Below, piece by piece: positions 11,088-23,167 of a stretch of 64,000 nt of DNA (position 1 is its first letter; the number at the start of each line of letters is the position of its first letter). Made by a program: the position numbers and the translations under genes. The notes beneath the pieces are model-generated. The model did not search any database and was not told where the DNA came from. It saw only the letters and a program-made list of their open reading frames with translations. The DNA lies in assembly GCA_001599815.1 (NCBI GenBank), contig BCIA01000004.1, positions 5,544,082 through 5,608,081 on the forward strand, given 5' to 3'. The DNA comes from Furcasterigmium furcatum. Its lineage: Eukaryota > Ascomycota > Sordariomycetes > Glomerellales > Plectosphaerellaceae.

Positions 11088-11874
11088 GCTTGCGGGGTAT
11101 ACACGATGGACAGGGGTGGACGTGTCGCGGATGTCGCGGCATGGGGCTAAATGGAAACGAGCTTATTATCATGGGTATCTGATGCTGTAGTCCGTTTGAT
11201 TGTGATGAGTTGATGTTTGTGTTGAACCATTTGGCCAATGTCACCAGCGCACACTTCCGTGACCGATGCTTCTAGAACCATCTGCTCACTGACGGCCCGT
11301 TATATTCATGAGCTGTAACCATGGGTCAGACGGCGACTACAGCCCATCAAGTTAAGTCCATGTGGTGGGCAGAGAAAGCATCACTGGATGTGCCGATATT
11401 GTGGTACATGTGCCTCACACTCAAGAAACGTGAGCGGAGGCCAGCAAGCTTCGGGCCCTCCTTCAGCTGCTCCTTAAACCAACCTCGCCTACCTGTCAGG
11501 TGCCGGTGCTGGTGCTCCATGCCAACAGCAAGACAGACTCGGGCTTGGGTGCTTAAAATGTTCTAGCACCCCAGGAATAGGAGGGGATCCACTGATATAT
11601 GTTCTCGCACTTCTCCAGCACAAGTCGTCCCCGACGTATTAGTGGTGTTGTAATAGATCGTTTACTGCATGAATAGAATCCTCGATACGCCGAACACTCC
11701 CCCGTAACCTTTGCAGGGAACATGGACTCTCATACTGATGTAGAAGCAGGACGATCAATATTCCCCAATAGTGGCCTGGGTCCTTTCACCCGATGATCAA
11801 TCAGAGCCATTCGCAACGCAGAAATCATCCTTTTTTCCCGGCGAACTATTCCTGCCGAATACTAATCGAGACCC
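11088..11874. other. Convergent intergenic region
   Basis: Gene-free stretch between the ends of sec17 and the SRPBCC gene. Only short frames; no RNA gene or repeat recognised. Confidence 0.45.
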
Positions 11875-12508
11875 TCACATCTTGATCGCGGCCTTGGCGA
11901 GGTCGGCGAGGGCCTCGCGGCGCTTGAACTTGGCGTCCTGGATGACACCTGAAACACGGTCAGCAGCGGCCCCTTCATCGATAGACGCATCCTTGACTCA
12001 CCGGCGTCGGCGTCGCTGGAGAAGTTGGCGGTCCACTGGACGTAGGTGCTGTTCTCAAAGTCGCCGGAGGTGACGGGCCAGCAGCGGATGGTGCTGACGA
12101 CGCTCGTGTAGGACAGCTCGGGCTGGGAGGTGATGATACTGTAGGTGATGTAATGGTTGATAGACTGTTAGGGTCAGATTTGATGCCGAGGGAAAATCAT
12201 AGCAAACGGGCGGAACCCACGCTGTGCTCTTCCTGCTTGACCTCGAGCACGGTGCCGTCCTTGAAGCTCCACTTGACAACGTCGGTCTCCTTCTGGGACT
12301 CAGTGAACTCGCTGCTCTTGAGGGCGGACCAGAAGCTCTTGAATTCATTGACTGTTGGGCCGGTTAGCATAGAAGGACAGAGGCGGGCGTGGTCCCGGCG
12401 GGTGCAAACGGACGTACGCTTGATGAAGTGCCAGACGTGGCTGAGAGGCGCCTTGATGACGGCGCTCTCGACGACGGAGGTGGAGGTGGGGATAGCGGTG
12501 GAAGACAT
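11875..12508 (-). CDS. SRPBCC (Bet v1/START-like) ligand-binding protein
   Basis: Small cytosolic protein of the SRPBCC superfamily, which binds hydrophobic ligands in a helix-grip cavity; the ligand is unknown. Four exons on the minus strand, 12508-12418, 12351-12221, 12164-12002 and 11948-11875, give 152 residues with all phases closing. The family opening VVESAVIKAPLSHVWHFIK is followed by LNEFKSFWSAL, the strand DVVKWSFKDGTVLEVKQEEH, the strand HYITYSIITS and the C-terminal helix DAKFKRREALADLAKAAIKM. No signal peptide or membrane segment is present. It lies head-near-tail with the HET gene (same strand, 276 bp apart). Confidence 0.85.
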
Positions 12509-12784
12509 GGCGTTGATTGTTAGATTGTTTGTTTGGTTGCTGGGATTGTGTGGTGAGGTGGTCTTTTGTGAAGATGGGAAATCTGAGAATGCATCAATCA
12601 ATTGGGTGAAGCCTGCTGATGTATGCTCCCTGATGACGTCAAATCGAAGGTGAGCTGAAGGCAGGTGCCATGGGCCAGCGTCATGGCGATGCGGGGCCTT
12701 AGACACTAGCAGCCGGCGCCGGGTGGGGCCGGATCGGTCCTTCCATTTCGGGGTCGGCGTTCAACTCCTTCTCCCATCAGGGCA

Positions 12785-14944
12785 TCAAACGAGCCTCACA
12801 GTTTCCCGGTGAGCCCCAAATATCTCCACCGGGTTCCACTGCCGTGGCCCCTTCTTCTTCTCAGTCTCTCCGTTCTCTGAAGAACACAGCTTGAGAATGC
12901 CGATCCGTTTCCCGCTCACTTTATCATCTGTCCTCTCAAACACCATGGCACAACGGCTGTCGTGGAGGCAATACGGAGAGATCGCCTCAAACTCATCCTG
13001 CAAGGCCGAGTCCTGGAAGCCCGTACCGTGGTCAGGGATGAAGGCAAGCTGTTGTCCTTCATAACTCGGCCCCAAGTCTAGGAAAATTCGACGGTTCTCC
13101 TTCCTGAAAGGTCCGACCTTGAAACACCACCCGGACAAGTGTATCGCTGGGACGTCCTTGCAGGCGGCAGTTGAGAACGCGCCGGAGGTCACGAACTCCT
13201 CAAAAGAGGTCAGCGAGCCATCGGAGCGCTCCAAGCTCACGCTGCCGTCAAATTCGGGATCATTGCGTAGCATCGTGAACATTTCAGAGTTGTACCCGAT
13301 AGAGAGGCTTCCGTCTTTGACGCTGAGACATGACCATGTCGGAATGCCGCAACGTCTACCAGCCTTCGTCGAAGCTGGACTCTTCAAGATCCATGCCAGC
13401 CCGGCCCAAAAAGATATGAAAAGCGAAGCGGCTGTTCGCGAATCCAGCGCGGGGAGCACAATCGGAACGCCCATGATGTGGCCCGCGCCCTCGTTCGAAG
13501 CAGCCCACGCGCTGAGGATGCCCGAGATGGCGTGCAAGGCATCGCCGTCATACGTCAGGCGGCGCTTCGAGAAGGCCGAGAGGAAATTCGAAGGGCCGTC
13601 GGGCTTGTACAGCAGGGTGTGCTCCGTGTCCTTTCGCCAGCCGTCGTCGATGGTGATGGGGTGGTTCAGCTGCTCGATACACTCCATGCCCAGGCACTGG
13701 AACGAGACGCGGTATTCGGTGAAGAGGAGGACTCGCGTCGAGAGGACCCATTCCTGGTACGTCCAGCCCCGTGCGCGCCATCTTGACCGCGACAGCTGGA
13801 GACGCTGGGCGTCCCAGCTGAAGTCGGCTACGAGCGTCTTGTCCCGGAACTGCCCGACGAGCTGGAGATTGAGGCTTCTCCCGCCACCGACACCCGGGAG
13901 GCCGTAGCTTGGGCTGTGGCCGGCCGCCGCGACGATTGTGATGATGGCATCGCCGTAGATCTGGCCCATGGCATTGATCTGCCCCAACTTGTGCGACTGG
14001 GTGGGATCATCCTGCCATATGCAGAACCGATCGACCCAGAGGTAGGGGATGCCGAGCTTCAGGGCGACCAGGATGGCATCCTGGATGACATGGGGCATGT
14101 TATCCGGCAGATCGGGATAGACGTACTTCTCCGGAGGATCGGTGCCCCAGACATAACTGAGCGCGGCGTACGGGAGGGCAGGGTCTGGCTTAACAATCTT
14201 GCGCGACCTGCAGTCAATGACTTTCATGCGAGGTACGGGCGCCTTGCCGCTCCGTTGATTACACTTGTCGTGGGATTTCGAGCACAGCCCGATCCAGGAC
14301 TTGATCTGCTCATAGTCCGCGCGGTCCGGGTTGATCTTCCGGTACTGAACCGACGGCGAGGCCTGGAATGCTTCCTCGGCGGGAGGAGATATGATGGTTC
14401 CCCGGTGCTTCGCGTGCTGAACAGCCTGGTCGGCAACCAGTTTTGGGCTGAGACGGCTGCGATGGAGCGTGTCTGCCAGACGCTCCAGAACGTAGTCTCC
14501 CTTCAACACGAGGAGGAAGACGCCAGAGCGGCCGGCGTCGGGCTCTTCGCCGACGGATGTATCACCCGCGTAGACCAAGTTGCCAGGGACTGAGGCCAGC
14601 ACATAGCCATCCCCGTCGGCAACTGATGAATCGATTGCCGAATGAATGGTGGCCCGCGGGACCGGGTACTTCTGGATTCTCACCGCCAAGAGGGAGAGAA
14701 ACTGGCAAAAGGTGCAGAGAACCTGATTGGCGACGACATCATCGAGCTTGTATCTGCGGATGGGGCGAATGTAGTGGCTCCAAGATGCTTCGGGCGAGTG
14801 ATATGGTGGCAAGTTGGCAAAGTTGTCCGAGCTCAGCGCCGAGTCGAGATCGAGCTCCTGACATACTGGGCATAGACCGTCCTTGTAGTCGCGAAATCTC
14901 TCATGGTATCTCAGGTCAAACGACGGGTGGTAATCATCAATCAT
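12785..14944 (-). CDS. HET-domain (heterokaryon incompatibility) protein
   Basis: Single exon of 719 residues. The HET domain starts near residue 259 with ALSYVWG, continues with DAILVALKLGIPYLWVDRFCIWQDD and GQIYGDAIITIVAAAG, and ends about residue 410 with RARGWTYQEWVLSTR, all standard blocks of the family. HET proteins act in fungal non-self recognition and can trigger cell death when incompatible partners fuse. The N-terminal 250 residues have two short Cys pairs (CPVCQE near 25 and CTFC near 78) that could bind metal; this is inference. No STAND/NB-ARC or repeat domain is attached. Whether it is an active incompatibility gene cannot be told from one allele. Confidence 0.92.
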   Translation of the reverse strand: MIDDYHPSFDLRYHERFRDYKDGLCPVCQELDLDSALSSDNFANLPPYHSPEASWSHYIRPIRRYKLDDVVANQVLCTFCQFLSLLAVRIQKYPVPRATIHSAIDSSVADGDGYVLASVPGNLVYAGDTSVGEEPDAGRSGVFLLVLKGDYVLERLADTLHRSRLSPKLVADQAVQHAKHRGTIISPPAEEAFQASPSVQYRKINPDRADYEQIKSWIGLCSKSHDKCNQRSGKAPVPRMKVIDCRSRKIVKPDPALPYAALSYVWGTDPPEKYVYPDLPDNMPHVIQDAILVALKLGIPYLWVDRFCIWQDDPTQSHKLGQINAMGQIYGDAIITIVAAAGHSPSYGLPGVGGGRSLNLQLVGQFRDKTLVADFSWDAQRLQLSRSRWRARGWTYQEWVLSTRVLLFTEYRVSFQCLGMECIEQLNHPITIDDGWRKDTEHTLLYKPDGPSNFLSAFSKRRLTYDGDALHAISGILSAWAASNEGAGHIMGVPIVLPALDSRTAASLFISFWAGLAWILKSPASTKAGRRCGIPTWSCLSVKDGSLSIGYNSEMFTMLRNDPEFDGSVSLERSDGSLTSFEEFVTSGAFSTAACKDVPAIHLSGWCFKVGPFRKENRRIFLDLGPSYEGQQLAFIPDHGTGFQDSALQDEFEAISPYCLHDSRCAMVFERTDDKVSGKRIGILKLCSSENGETEKKKGPRQWNPVEIFGAHRETVRLV

Positions 14945-16425
14945 GGTGATGGAGGTCTAAGCCGCGTCGGATCAGTCTCAATGAGAAGCAAGAAGCACTG
15001 GCAAACAGAGAGTGAAGGATATTGGCGCCTGACTGGGACAGGCCGGTCCTATGCTGCGCCGCGAGGCAACTTGTGAAGCGGGGTGAGGTGGTGTCAGATT
15101 CAGTAGGACAAGAGCGACACTCACTCGGTTGCTGACTGAGTGGGCGAAGTGCGGCAAGGCTGCCGAGGAATATGTTCCATTGCCCTTTTTCGGCGCTCCC
15201 TCTCTGGCATGATAGAATTCGAAGAAGTCGACACACCCGCGTCTCATCGGACCTCGAGGGGGATCGGCAAGTTCAGGGGCTCAGGGGTTCGCCAGCGTCT
15301 GGGCCAACCACAGATGCATCTGGCTGCACCAAGGCCTCTCTCTAGAAATTACAAGGAGCTGCATAGGGGACTAGCAACTTCCAGAGCAGCACCTTGCCCT
15401 TGTTGATGCAATGCTTCCTGGCACTTGGAGAGAACCGACCTTCACAGACTCATTTCACAAGACGAGGAGCGAGACTTGCTAGAGGAATGAATGTATTTCG
15501 GCAGCAGGCTGTTTTGCTTCTTCATCTAGATCCTACCGTGCACCATACACAAAACATAGTACAAGCTTCAAGTGTGCCTCACATTCAAATTTTCGACCTC
15601 AAGGCAAAGCTCGGCGAAAGTCTTCAAGCGAGGGCAGGAGCGTCATGATTCCCGGTCCTCCCCGAAGGGAGACGCCGGGCGCTTCTGCCGGGGTTACTCT
15701 TCGCCAGTCGTATACCTCGAGAACCATGGACTTGGTGGTTGACGCGGAGATATTCTAGCGGAACGGGGATGCAGCGGGAAGGGAGTTGGAGACGAGGAGC
15801 AATGGCGGCGTCCGTCTTTCTCGAGCTCGGAATAAAGCGTCAGAGAGGATGGGGCCTTCGCTGCGACGTTGCCGCTGCAGTTAGTGGTCAGAAGCGAGAG
15901 GGTGTAGCAACGCAGCAACACGCTGTCGCTCGACAGATGTGCTTCGTCAGGACATCACGGCAGCTGCGTGGAGGGGAGGGAAGGGGACGGGCTGGGGCTT
16001 CGGGAGGACCTCCCATGGAGCATTTCACGACTCGCGAGCGAGGAAAACGTGAAACGGCCATTGAGAAACAAGAATGTTGTTCTCGGGTGTGTGTTTGCAT
16101 TTCGTGTTGGCTACCCTCCTGGATTTTTTGTCTTCGCTTCGTTGTCCGTCCGTCGTCCTGCCATGCCGGTGCATTCCAATCATCATCCGTTCTTCCGTGT
16201 CGGGGAAGAATATGTGAGTTCCGCAACTCGAACAAACGCCGTGTGGGTATGAGGTTGTTGATCCGCCGAAAAAACGCAATCGAGAGGGGCGCGAGGCTCC
16301 CTCGAGAATTGACTTCCTCCCCACAAGCCGCGGATGCAGTTGGCTGGGGAGGAGTCTTGAGCTGTCACGCCCAAATCACCATGGCCCCGGTGTTGGGGGG
16401 CAACGGATTGACGGTGAGGAGGCGC
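14945..16425. other. Intergenic, no gene recognised
   Basis: About 1.5 kb between the HET start and the L26 stop. Frames up to 327 codons on the plus strand read through L26 antisense sequence and lack protein character. No RNA gene seen. Confidence 0.45.
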
Positions 16426-16987
16426 TTAAGCCTTCTCCTTGCCCTTGGAGGAGTCGCGGGTCTCGCGGCCGCGCTTGATGCGCTCCAGGATGGACTCGCG
16501 GTCCTTGTCGAGCTTGAGCTTGGTGACGACGACCTTGGAGGGGTGGATGCCGATGGGAACGGACTGGCCGTTGGTCTTCTCGCGGTTGACGCGCTCGACG
16601 TGGATGACGTACTTCAGGCGGTAGACGGAGGTGACCTTGCCCTCGCGGCCCTTGTTGGTGCCACGGACGATGGTGACCTCGTCGTCCTTGCGGATGGGGA
16701 TGCTGCGGGCCTGGACGATTGAAGTTAGAGATTGTTCGAGCGGGAGCTGGGCCTGAGAGGGGAGCGTACGTTGTACTTCTCGCGCAGCTCCTTAGAAAGG
16801 GGCGCGCTCATGATGGTGCGGCGCTCATGGGAAGGAGCGTTGAAGTGGCTGGCACGGGCCTTGCGCCTGGAGGAGTGAACGACTACAGATCATGTCAGTA
16901 CTCTATTTCGTCGGCTGTTTTGAGTCTGGCGAGGACAGCGACGCCAATGCCAGTGTAGAGACACATACGCTTGTTGACCTTGACCAT
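16426..16987 (-). CDS. rpl26: 60S ribosomal protein L26 (uL24)
   Basis: Large-subunit ribosomal protein next to the polypeptide exit tunnel. Three exons, 16987-16969, 16882-16770 and 16710-16426, give 138 residues, the expected size. Diagnostic blocks are SSRRKARASHFNAPS, RRTIMSAPLSKELREKY, SIPIRKDDEVTIVRGTNKG (the KOW motif), VYRLKYVIHVERV and PIGIHPSKVVVTKLKLDKDR. The first coding exon has only six codons plus one base, common for fungal ribosomal genes, and the extreme N-terminus (MVKVNKLVHSS) depends on the acceptor chosen at 16883. Divergent from cox11 across 328 bp. Confidence 0.95.
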
Positions 16988-17315
16988 CTTGGCGGTTGTT
17001 GGGTTAGTACGGGCGGAGACGGAGGTTGACGGAGGATTGAACGATCGTGAAGATTTTCAGAGCTGGCTCGACTGCGAAGTTTTGGGAGACAAAGTGGGCA
17101 GAAACAAATTTAGGCGACTGTGCCCTAGCGGTCACCTGACTGGCCCCATCAGAAAAGGTGGGGTGAGTGTTGGCCTGACGCTTGGACCAACCTGCTCCAG
17201 CGTCGGTGAATGTGGGGCCGAAACGCCGACCATGATCGGGACTTTCGAGCATCTGATGATCATCGGAGAGCTCTGCCATAGCTTCGAACCACATTACCCG
17301 GCCCACGCAGCAGCC
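16988..17315. promoter_or_regulatory. Shared promoter of rpl26 and cox11
   Basis: Interval between divergent starts of a ribosomal protein gene and a mitochondrial assembly gene. No individual site assigned. Confidence 0.45.
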
Positions 17316-18320
17316 ATGAACAGCTTCCCAAAGCTATCGCAGGGCATGGCCCAGGCTTCCAGGACATGGAGCTGTTACTTTTGCCAGAATACCCGGCCAC
17401 AGACGACCCGGACGATTCGGTTACCAAGCGCCTTCCGGAGGGCCTCGAGCATGCCGCCGAACAAGCAGAGGGGACAGCATATCCCGTCCATGGCATACGC
17501 CAATGCCCATTATAAGAAAAAGAATGCGTCGGTGGCGTATGTACCCAGCCCTCCCAGACGCAATTGGTCCCGCCAAGTGCCATTCTCTAAGCCAATGCCC
17601 CAGATACTACACCCTCAGCATCATCCTCGGCACCGTCGCCTTCTCCTACGGCTCCGTGCCGCTCTACAAGATGGTACCTCTCCCCGTGCGGCTCCCGCAC
17701 TCATGGCACTCGTCCTGACCCCGATAGATCTGCCAAACAACCGGCTGGGGCGGCCAGCCCGTCCGCGCCCACGGCCCCGACTCCTCATACGACTCAACCG
17801 ACATCGCCTCGCGCCTCGTGCCCCTCGAGGGCGCCAAGCGCATCCGTGTCACCTTCAACGCCTCCGTCTCCGACGTCCTCCCATGGAAATTCACCCCGCA
17901 GCAGCGCGAGGTCCGCGTCCTCCCCGGCGAGACGGCCCTCGCCTTCTACACGGCCACCAACCGGTCGGACCGCGACATCATCGGCGTCGCCACGTACAGC
18001 GTCTCCCCGGCGCAGGTCGCGCCGTACTTCTCCAAGATCCAGTGCTTCTGCTTCGAGGAGCAGCGCCTGAACGCCGGCGAGACCGTCGACATGCCCGTCT
18101 TCTTCTACATCGACCCCGATGTCGTGAACGACCTGAATGCGAGGGGAATCGAGACGGTGACGCTGAGTTATACCTTTTTCAGTACGACCCCCTTCCTGTC
18201 CCGCTGTCTGGATCAAAATTGTACTGATATTCGTGCGCAGAGGCCAAGTACGATGATAATGGCAACTTCAAGACCCCGGCCAACTTCCCCGAGGCCTTGC
18301 CTACCAAGGCGACTGCTTGA
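17316..18320 (+). CDS. cox11: Cytochrome c oxidase assembly protein Cox11
   Basis: Inner-membrane copper chaperone that delivers copper to the CuB site of Cox1. Exons 17316-17536, 17604-17673, 17728-18181 and 18241-18320 give 274 residues. Residues 1-60 are basic and Ser-rich, a mitochondrial presequence. One membrane span, YYTLSIILGTVAFSYGSVPL, leads into the conserved YKMICQTTGWGG. The intermembrane-space domain carries the copper-binding CFCFEEQ preceded by YFSKIQ, and PVFFYIDP. The last exon ends in a short Cox11 tail, KAKYDDNGNF. A long frame crossing the locus in another phase comes from reading through the introns. Convergent with the amine oxidase gene. Confidence 0.94.
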
Positions 18321-18556
18321 GCATCTCTCGACTGTGTTGATAAGCTTGGAGCCGTCTGGGACGGGCTCATTGGCACCGATTGTAGAACACCACATCTCAT
18401 GACCATGTACACTATAGCATAAGACGGGACGTCTGGCAAAATATCATTAGATCGGATCGAGCGGTCGAGCCCGGTCCTTGTTCCCTGACGCCTTTTCCCC
18501 GTTCCGTGAAGGTCCCCAGCTGTCCTCCCGCTGTCTTGTACAAAAAAACACCCGAA

Positions 18557-20317
18557 TCACACCGCCTTCCCATTTTTGAGGTATCCATTCCTCAAAGTCC
18601 CGTTGAGTGCCTTCCGGACGCCATGCACCCGCGGCCCGACCCTCTCCTTCGCGGCAAACCACAGCCTCTCGAGTACCTGGACGACGAGCACCTGCACGAA
18701 GAGGATGATGAGGCGCAGGAGGAGCTCCCGGATCCCCAGCACCGGGCGCCGGCCGCGGCTGTACGTCGAGTCGACGAAGTGGAACGGCAGCTTCGCGTGG
18801 AGGTGGTCCTGCGCGACCTGCAGGCCGCTGCTGAACCCGTCCTCGTGAAAACCGTACTTGGTCCAGGCGCCGGCGTAGCTGATGCCGCGGGTGTTCTGGA
18901 TGGCTGCCAGGGCGTGCTGAGCGCGGACGGCCTCGGGAGTGTAGAGCGGGTGGCGGTAGGTGAACTCTGCCTGGACGGTGGCGGGGTCCGGGGGGTGGAG
19001 GGGGTTCATCGTGACGAGGACGTCGCCGAAGGTCTCGCGCGGGATGTGCTGGAGGATGTTCATGTTGTAGGTGAGGGAGACCTGATCGATATTTTGGCGG
19101 CCGGTGGATGGGGAAGAGAGTGTGAGGTAGTTCCAGCTCGACCAGGCCTTCCGGGAGGCGGGCATGTGGGAGAGGTCGGAGTGGAGGACTACTTTGTTCT
19201 CCGACGTCTTGAAGGAGCCGAGGACGGCCTTTTCCTCCGGGGTCCCGGAGTGTTGGATGATTTTGTACGCCTGGTCGCCGTGGGTGGCTAGGATGACGTG
19301 GTCGTAGACGGCGGAGTGGCCGTCTTCGAGGTGGACGCGGACTGTGCCGTCGTCCTCGTTGGAGATGTCTGTGACCTTGCTGTTGAGGAAGAGGTGGTTG
19401 GAGGGGAAACCTCGCATGACGGCGTCAATGTACGACTTGCCACAGTTCTTGAGGGTGAGCCAGTCGGGGCGTGCCGTGATGGTTGAGAGGAGGTGATGAT
19501 TCCACCTGGGCATGTGAGCATGTTTCTGGGTGTGGGTGAAGGCCTCGAGTTGGCCACTTACATGAAGCGAACGAGGGTCACGGCCGGAAAGTCGAGACTG
19601 CACTTGTCCGGGCTCGTGCTCCATACGGCAGCGGTCATGGGAATAAGGTAGTCGTCCCGGAATGCGTCGGAGTAGCCCTCTCTGTCCAAGTACTCGCCGA
19701 TGGTCTCCTCTCGGTTCGCAGCCTTGCCGGTGCTCGTTCCGTTCATTGTGGCGACATGGTTCCCCGTGTCGTCGGTGATGAGTAGATCGAGCGCGAACTG
19801 GTTGAAGCGAATCACGTCAAAGATCATCCGCCACATCTTGATGGAAAACAGGTTCCTTCGCTGGCTGAAGATGGCATCCAGGCTGGTGCCAGCCCATTCG
19901 AACAGGCCATGGTCGCGAGAGACACCGAATGTCATTTCCGTCTTGACGGTCTCGACCCCGGCGCGCTTGAGGAAGTTGATGAAGTTGGCTGCCCAGCGGT
20001 CAGAGACGGCACGCGACAAGAAGATATAGAGTACTGAGCAGCGAGAGGCATTACTCACGATATGTGGCGGTGTTCAGGACAATGAACCCAGTGTCGACAC
20101 TGGTCTCATACTTCCCGCTGGCCCATTTCACGGTGTTGGTATGGCCGCCCAACCTCGAGGCCGATTCGTACATGTACACATCGTGGTGACTCCGGTTGAG
20201 CGCCCACAGGGCGGCGATGCCGGCGCATCCACTGCCGACAACAGCGACCCTTTTCCTAAGGCGGAAGTCAATCGGAGAGCCCACCGAGTCGAGTGACGGT
20301 GGCCGCGGACGAGACAT
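18557..20317 (-). CDS. FAD-dependent amine oxidase-like protein (COG2907 type)
   Basis: Flavoprotein of the COG2907 group, predicted NAD/FAD-binding proteins related to amine oxidases and desaturases; substrate unknown. Exons 20317-20059, 19988-19562 and 19505-18557 give 544 residues. The dinucleotide-binding motif VAVVGSGCAGIAALWAL is at about 25-41, followed by ESASRLGGHTNTV. Splicing out intron 1 gives TATYPNFINFLKR, and intron 2 gives RFMWNHHLL, both matching family blocks. SYAGAWTKYGFHEDGFSSGL near residue 465 is the C-terminal FAD-contact block. The C-terminus has a hydrophobic stretch (RELLLRLIILFVQVLVVQVL) that could anchor it to a membrane. Stop lies close to the cox11 stop (convergent). 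Confidence 0.85.
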
Positions 20318-21934
20318 TATGGAGGGGTGGAGAGTATCATGGAAATAGGTATTCAAGAGAAGGAGAGACGAGATTATGGCAAATGGTGTACAAGATGGGT
20401 TAATGGGGGAGAAGACGAGACAAGAGACAGACAGGCCAGCCCGGGGGAAGAATGAGGTGGCGGGTAGGTGACGGGATGATGTCTAAGACGTCGTGGTGAC
20501 CTCCACGAGGGATGAGGGGAAGAGCAGCAGCTTAAAGGTGGTGGTGTCGATCTGCCGCTTGTGCATCCTAGTCCGCCTTTTGCTCGTGCCATCCCCAAGA
20601 ACGGTTCCTCGAGGGGGGACAAGCATGTCAAGTAATGTAGCACGTTGGACACATGGCGGTGCCCAATGTACAGCGGTTATTTCCATGCTTGTTGTGGTGG
20701 GCGGCAAGGAGTCGATGACGAGTCGGGACGGGAGCTGAAGATGCGCGACAGGGGGGGGAATGGAGCTCCGACAAGACGGGACTTACAGCTGGTCTTGGGT
20801 GCTGTGGCTGGCCATCTTAGATTAAGCAGCAATGGAGGAGAAAAGAGAATGAGCTGATCCAGAGCTCAGAGAGTACTTCTCCGTACTTTGCACGTCAATT
20901 CTCATTCAAAACGAAGCCGCAGAACAGAACAGAGAGCACACTCCTGTGCCTTGAAACTTTGGACAGACGGCCCGAGAGCTTCCTCAGATCCCTCCCGCTC
21001 GGATCCGACTAGCGAACGGGTCGTGACGTTTGCATTCCACTAGCCTGAGACCAGCCACTCCAGCGGTGGAGCCCAGACGGCACCAGATGTCGATTCTCGC
21101 AGAGTCTGCAGTGGCCAACTCGTGAGAGAACTTTCTCTGTGAAGCTTCACAAGCCGCCGCCAGCAGCTTCGAAGCGCACCGCGACGAGCGTGTCGGGATC
21201 GCAGGCATTCAATTACTAGGATCGCCCTCCGTCCACATCACATCCTGGCCGAGTCACTAATCATACTGGACCGGTGAGACCGTGGCAAAATGTCGAGCAC
21301 TCAACGGGATCGGAAAACGTATAAAACTCGAGTCCCCAATTCTTGAAAGCGCCGTGTGGTTTTCGTCTGCCCGGTTTCAGTTCAACTCTGCGTCCATTGA
21401 CATCACGGGTCCCGAAGGCCCCGAGTCAGTCGGAGTGCAGCGCCGTTTTTCTTCATCCGGGGGATTCAACTTTTCTTGGAGAGAAAAGAAGAAGAAAACG
21501 AAACCGCAAACCCGCTGCGCCAGAATAAAAAGCCTGGCCCAGGAACCGACGCACAGACCACCGTCCTCTGGATCACGTGGAGACCACCCGCTGAATTAGA
21601 TAAGCCCCGCTCTTTCCGGCGACCGGCGCCCCACAAAGGGACAAAAGCTGCGCCGCGCTGATTGGCGGTCCAACCACCCGGAAGCATGACACTGCCAAGA
21701 TCCGACTCGTCGGACTGTCCTGCTTCTGCATCTCGACTTGCATCGTCTCTTTCTCTCCAGGCTTCAACATAAACCCCCCGATCGACCCATCCGCCCATCC
21801 CGACAGTCAGACAGCGTCGCGCCGCACAGCTCCAGAGATACCCAGCGCAAATAGAACAACTGCCTTACCGTCCCTTCAGCAGACACCCGAGTCTCTCCCC
21901 GGCACCATCCCTCGTCCACCTCCCACCCGCCACC
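20318..21934. other. Divergent promoter region
   Basis: 1.6 kb between the starts of the amine oxidase-like gene and vti1. Frames are short and unrecognised; C-rich leader sequence precedes the vti1 ATG. Confidence 0.45.
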
Positions 21935-22784
21935 ATGTCCACCCCCCTCGACACAGACGTCGGCACCGAGCGCTTCAGCGACTATGAGGCAGAGCTGAAG
22001 CTTGTCCAGGCCGATCTGGCCCAGAAACTCGACCAAATCCCTGAGCTGTCCGGCGAGCCGCGCAAGGCCGCCATCAGCGCCGCCGAGCGTGCCATCGAGG
22101 AGGCAGATGAACTGGTCCGTCTCGCTCGTCCCACCACCGAGATCACTCTCCCAGACAATCAACAGGCCTGTTGGTACTAACGAGTAGCCCATAGCTCGGC
22201 CAAATGCGCCTCGAAAAGGCCAATATTCCCACACCCCACCGTACAAAGATTAACACCCGCTTCCGCAACCACGAGTCCGACGTCGACACCTCCAAGCGCC
22301 GCCTCCGGGCTCTCTCCGATGACCGCGCCGCCCTTTTCGGCTCCCGGTACACCGACGACCCCTCCGGCGCCCCCGGCTCCTCCGGTCCCAACTCGGACCG
22401 CCACCTCGAGCAGCGCCAGCAGCTCCTCTCCGGCACCGACCGCCTCGACCGCTCCACCCAGCGCCTGAAAAACTCCCAGGCCCTCGCCAACGAGACAGAG
22501 GCTATCGGCGCCAGCACCCTCGCGGACCTCCACACCCAGCGTGAGACAATTCAGCACACCCACGACCGCCTCCTCGAGAGCGAGGGCTACGTCGACCGCA
22601 GCGTTAAGACGCTCAGGGGCATGGCCCGTAGGTGAGCCCTCCCCCGTCCCGCCGCGTCGTCTCCCGTAGCACGGCCGTACTGACGTTGTCTCCTAGGATG
22701 GCTACAAATCGGATAATCACAATCTCCATCATCACCATCCTCGTCCTCCTCATCATAGCCGTCATCTTCAGCAAGTTCAGGTAG
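21935..22784 (+). CDS. vti1: Qb-SNARE Vti1
   Basis: SNARE of the Golgi-endosome-vacuole routes. Exons 21935-22114, 22195-22631 and 22697-22784 give 234 residues. Intron 1 has a perfect TACTAAC branch site shortly before its acceptor. The N-terminal Vti1 three-helix region starts RFSDYEAELKLVQADL; the SNARE coiled coil runs from about residue 145, with QRLKNSQALANETEAIG and the zero-layer region, to the end of exon 2; the single C-terminal anchor is RIITISIITILVLLIIAVIF, encoded mostly by exon 3. This tail-anchored layout and length fit the family. Convergent with rrp12. Confidence 0.94.
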
Positions 22785-23167
22785 ACATCGTCACAGCTCA
22801 GCGGGAAAGGGGGGTTATGTCATTCGCTTCGCTTTTTGGGTACATATAAATCCCCGGTGTTCTGGGCGTCCGTGCTTTGGAAGAATTCATGTTCATGTCC
22901 GTCATCCCCTGCTTCACGACTCAAGCTTACGGGGCACTTCTTCGCGCGGGGGGTAGCAGACACCGATTGTCTGTGTTGACCCCCTGCAATTCATTGTAAT
23001 TATGGTGAACCCGAGAGAGAAGGAGAGAGGGAGAGAGAAAATCATAACTTTATTTTGATATGCCGAGAAACGCCTGCCATCATTCTATGTGTGGAACCGT
23101 GCTCATACGGGTGGAAATGCCGGGCTGGCAAACGGGTATTCCGAGGCGTCGTCCTCCTGCTCCTGTT
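22785..23167. other. Convergent 3' region with GA-rich tract
   Basis: Between the stops of vti1 and rrp12. A purine tract of GAGA-type repeats lies at about 23013-23040. Nothing else recognised. Confidence 0.45.

Noticed and set aside
15739..16722. 327-codon plus-strand frame
   Set aside because: Second half is antisense of rpl26 and the first half has no recognisable protein features.
16971..18227. 418-codon plus-strand frame across cox11
   Set aside because: Only its middle part is real cox11 exon 1; the rest is intron read-through and wrong-frame sequence.
20034..20058. Acceptor TGCTCAG for intron 1 of the amine oxidase-like gene
   Set aside because: Would make a 25 bp intron; the CAG at 19989-19991 gives a 70 bp intron and the family sequence TYPNFINF.
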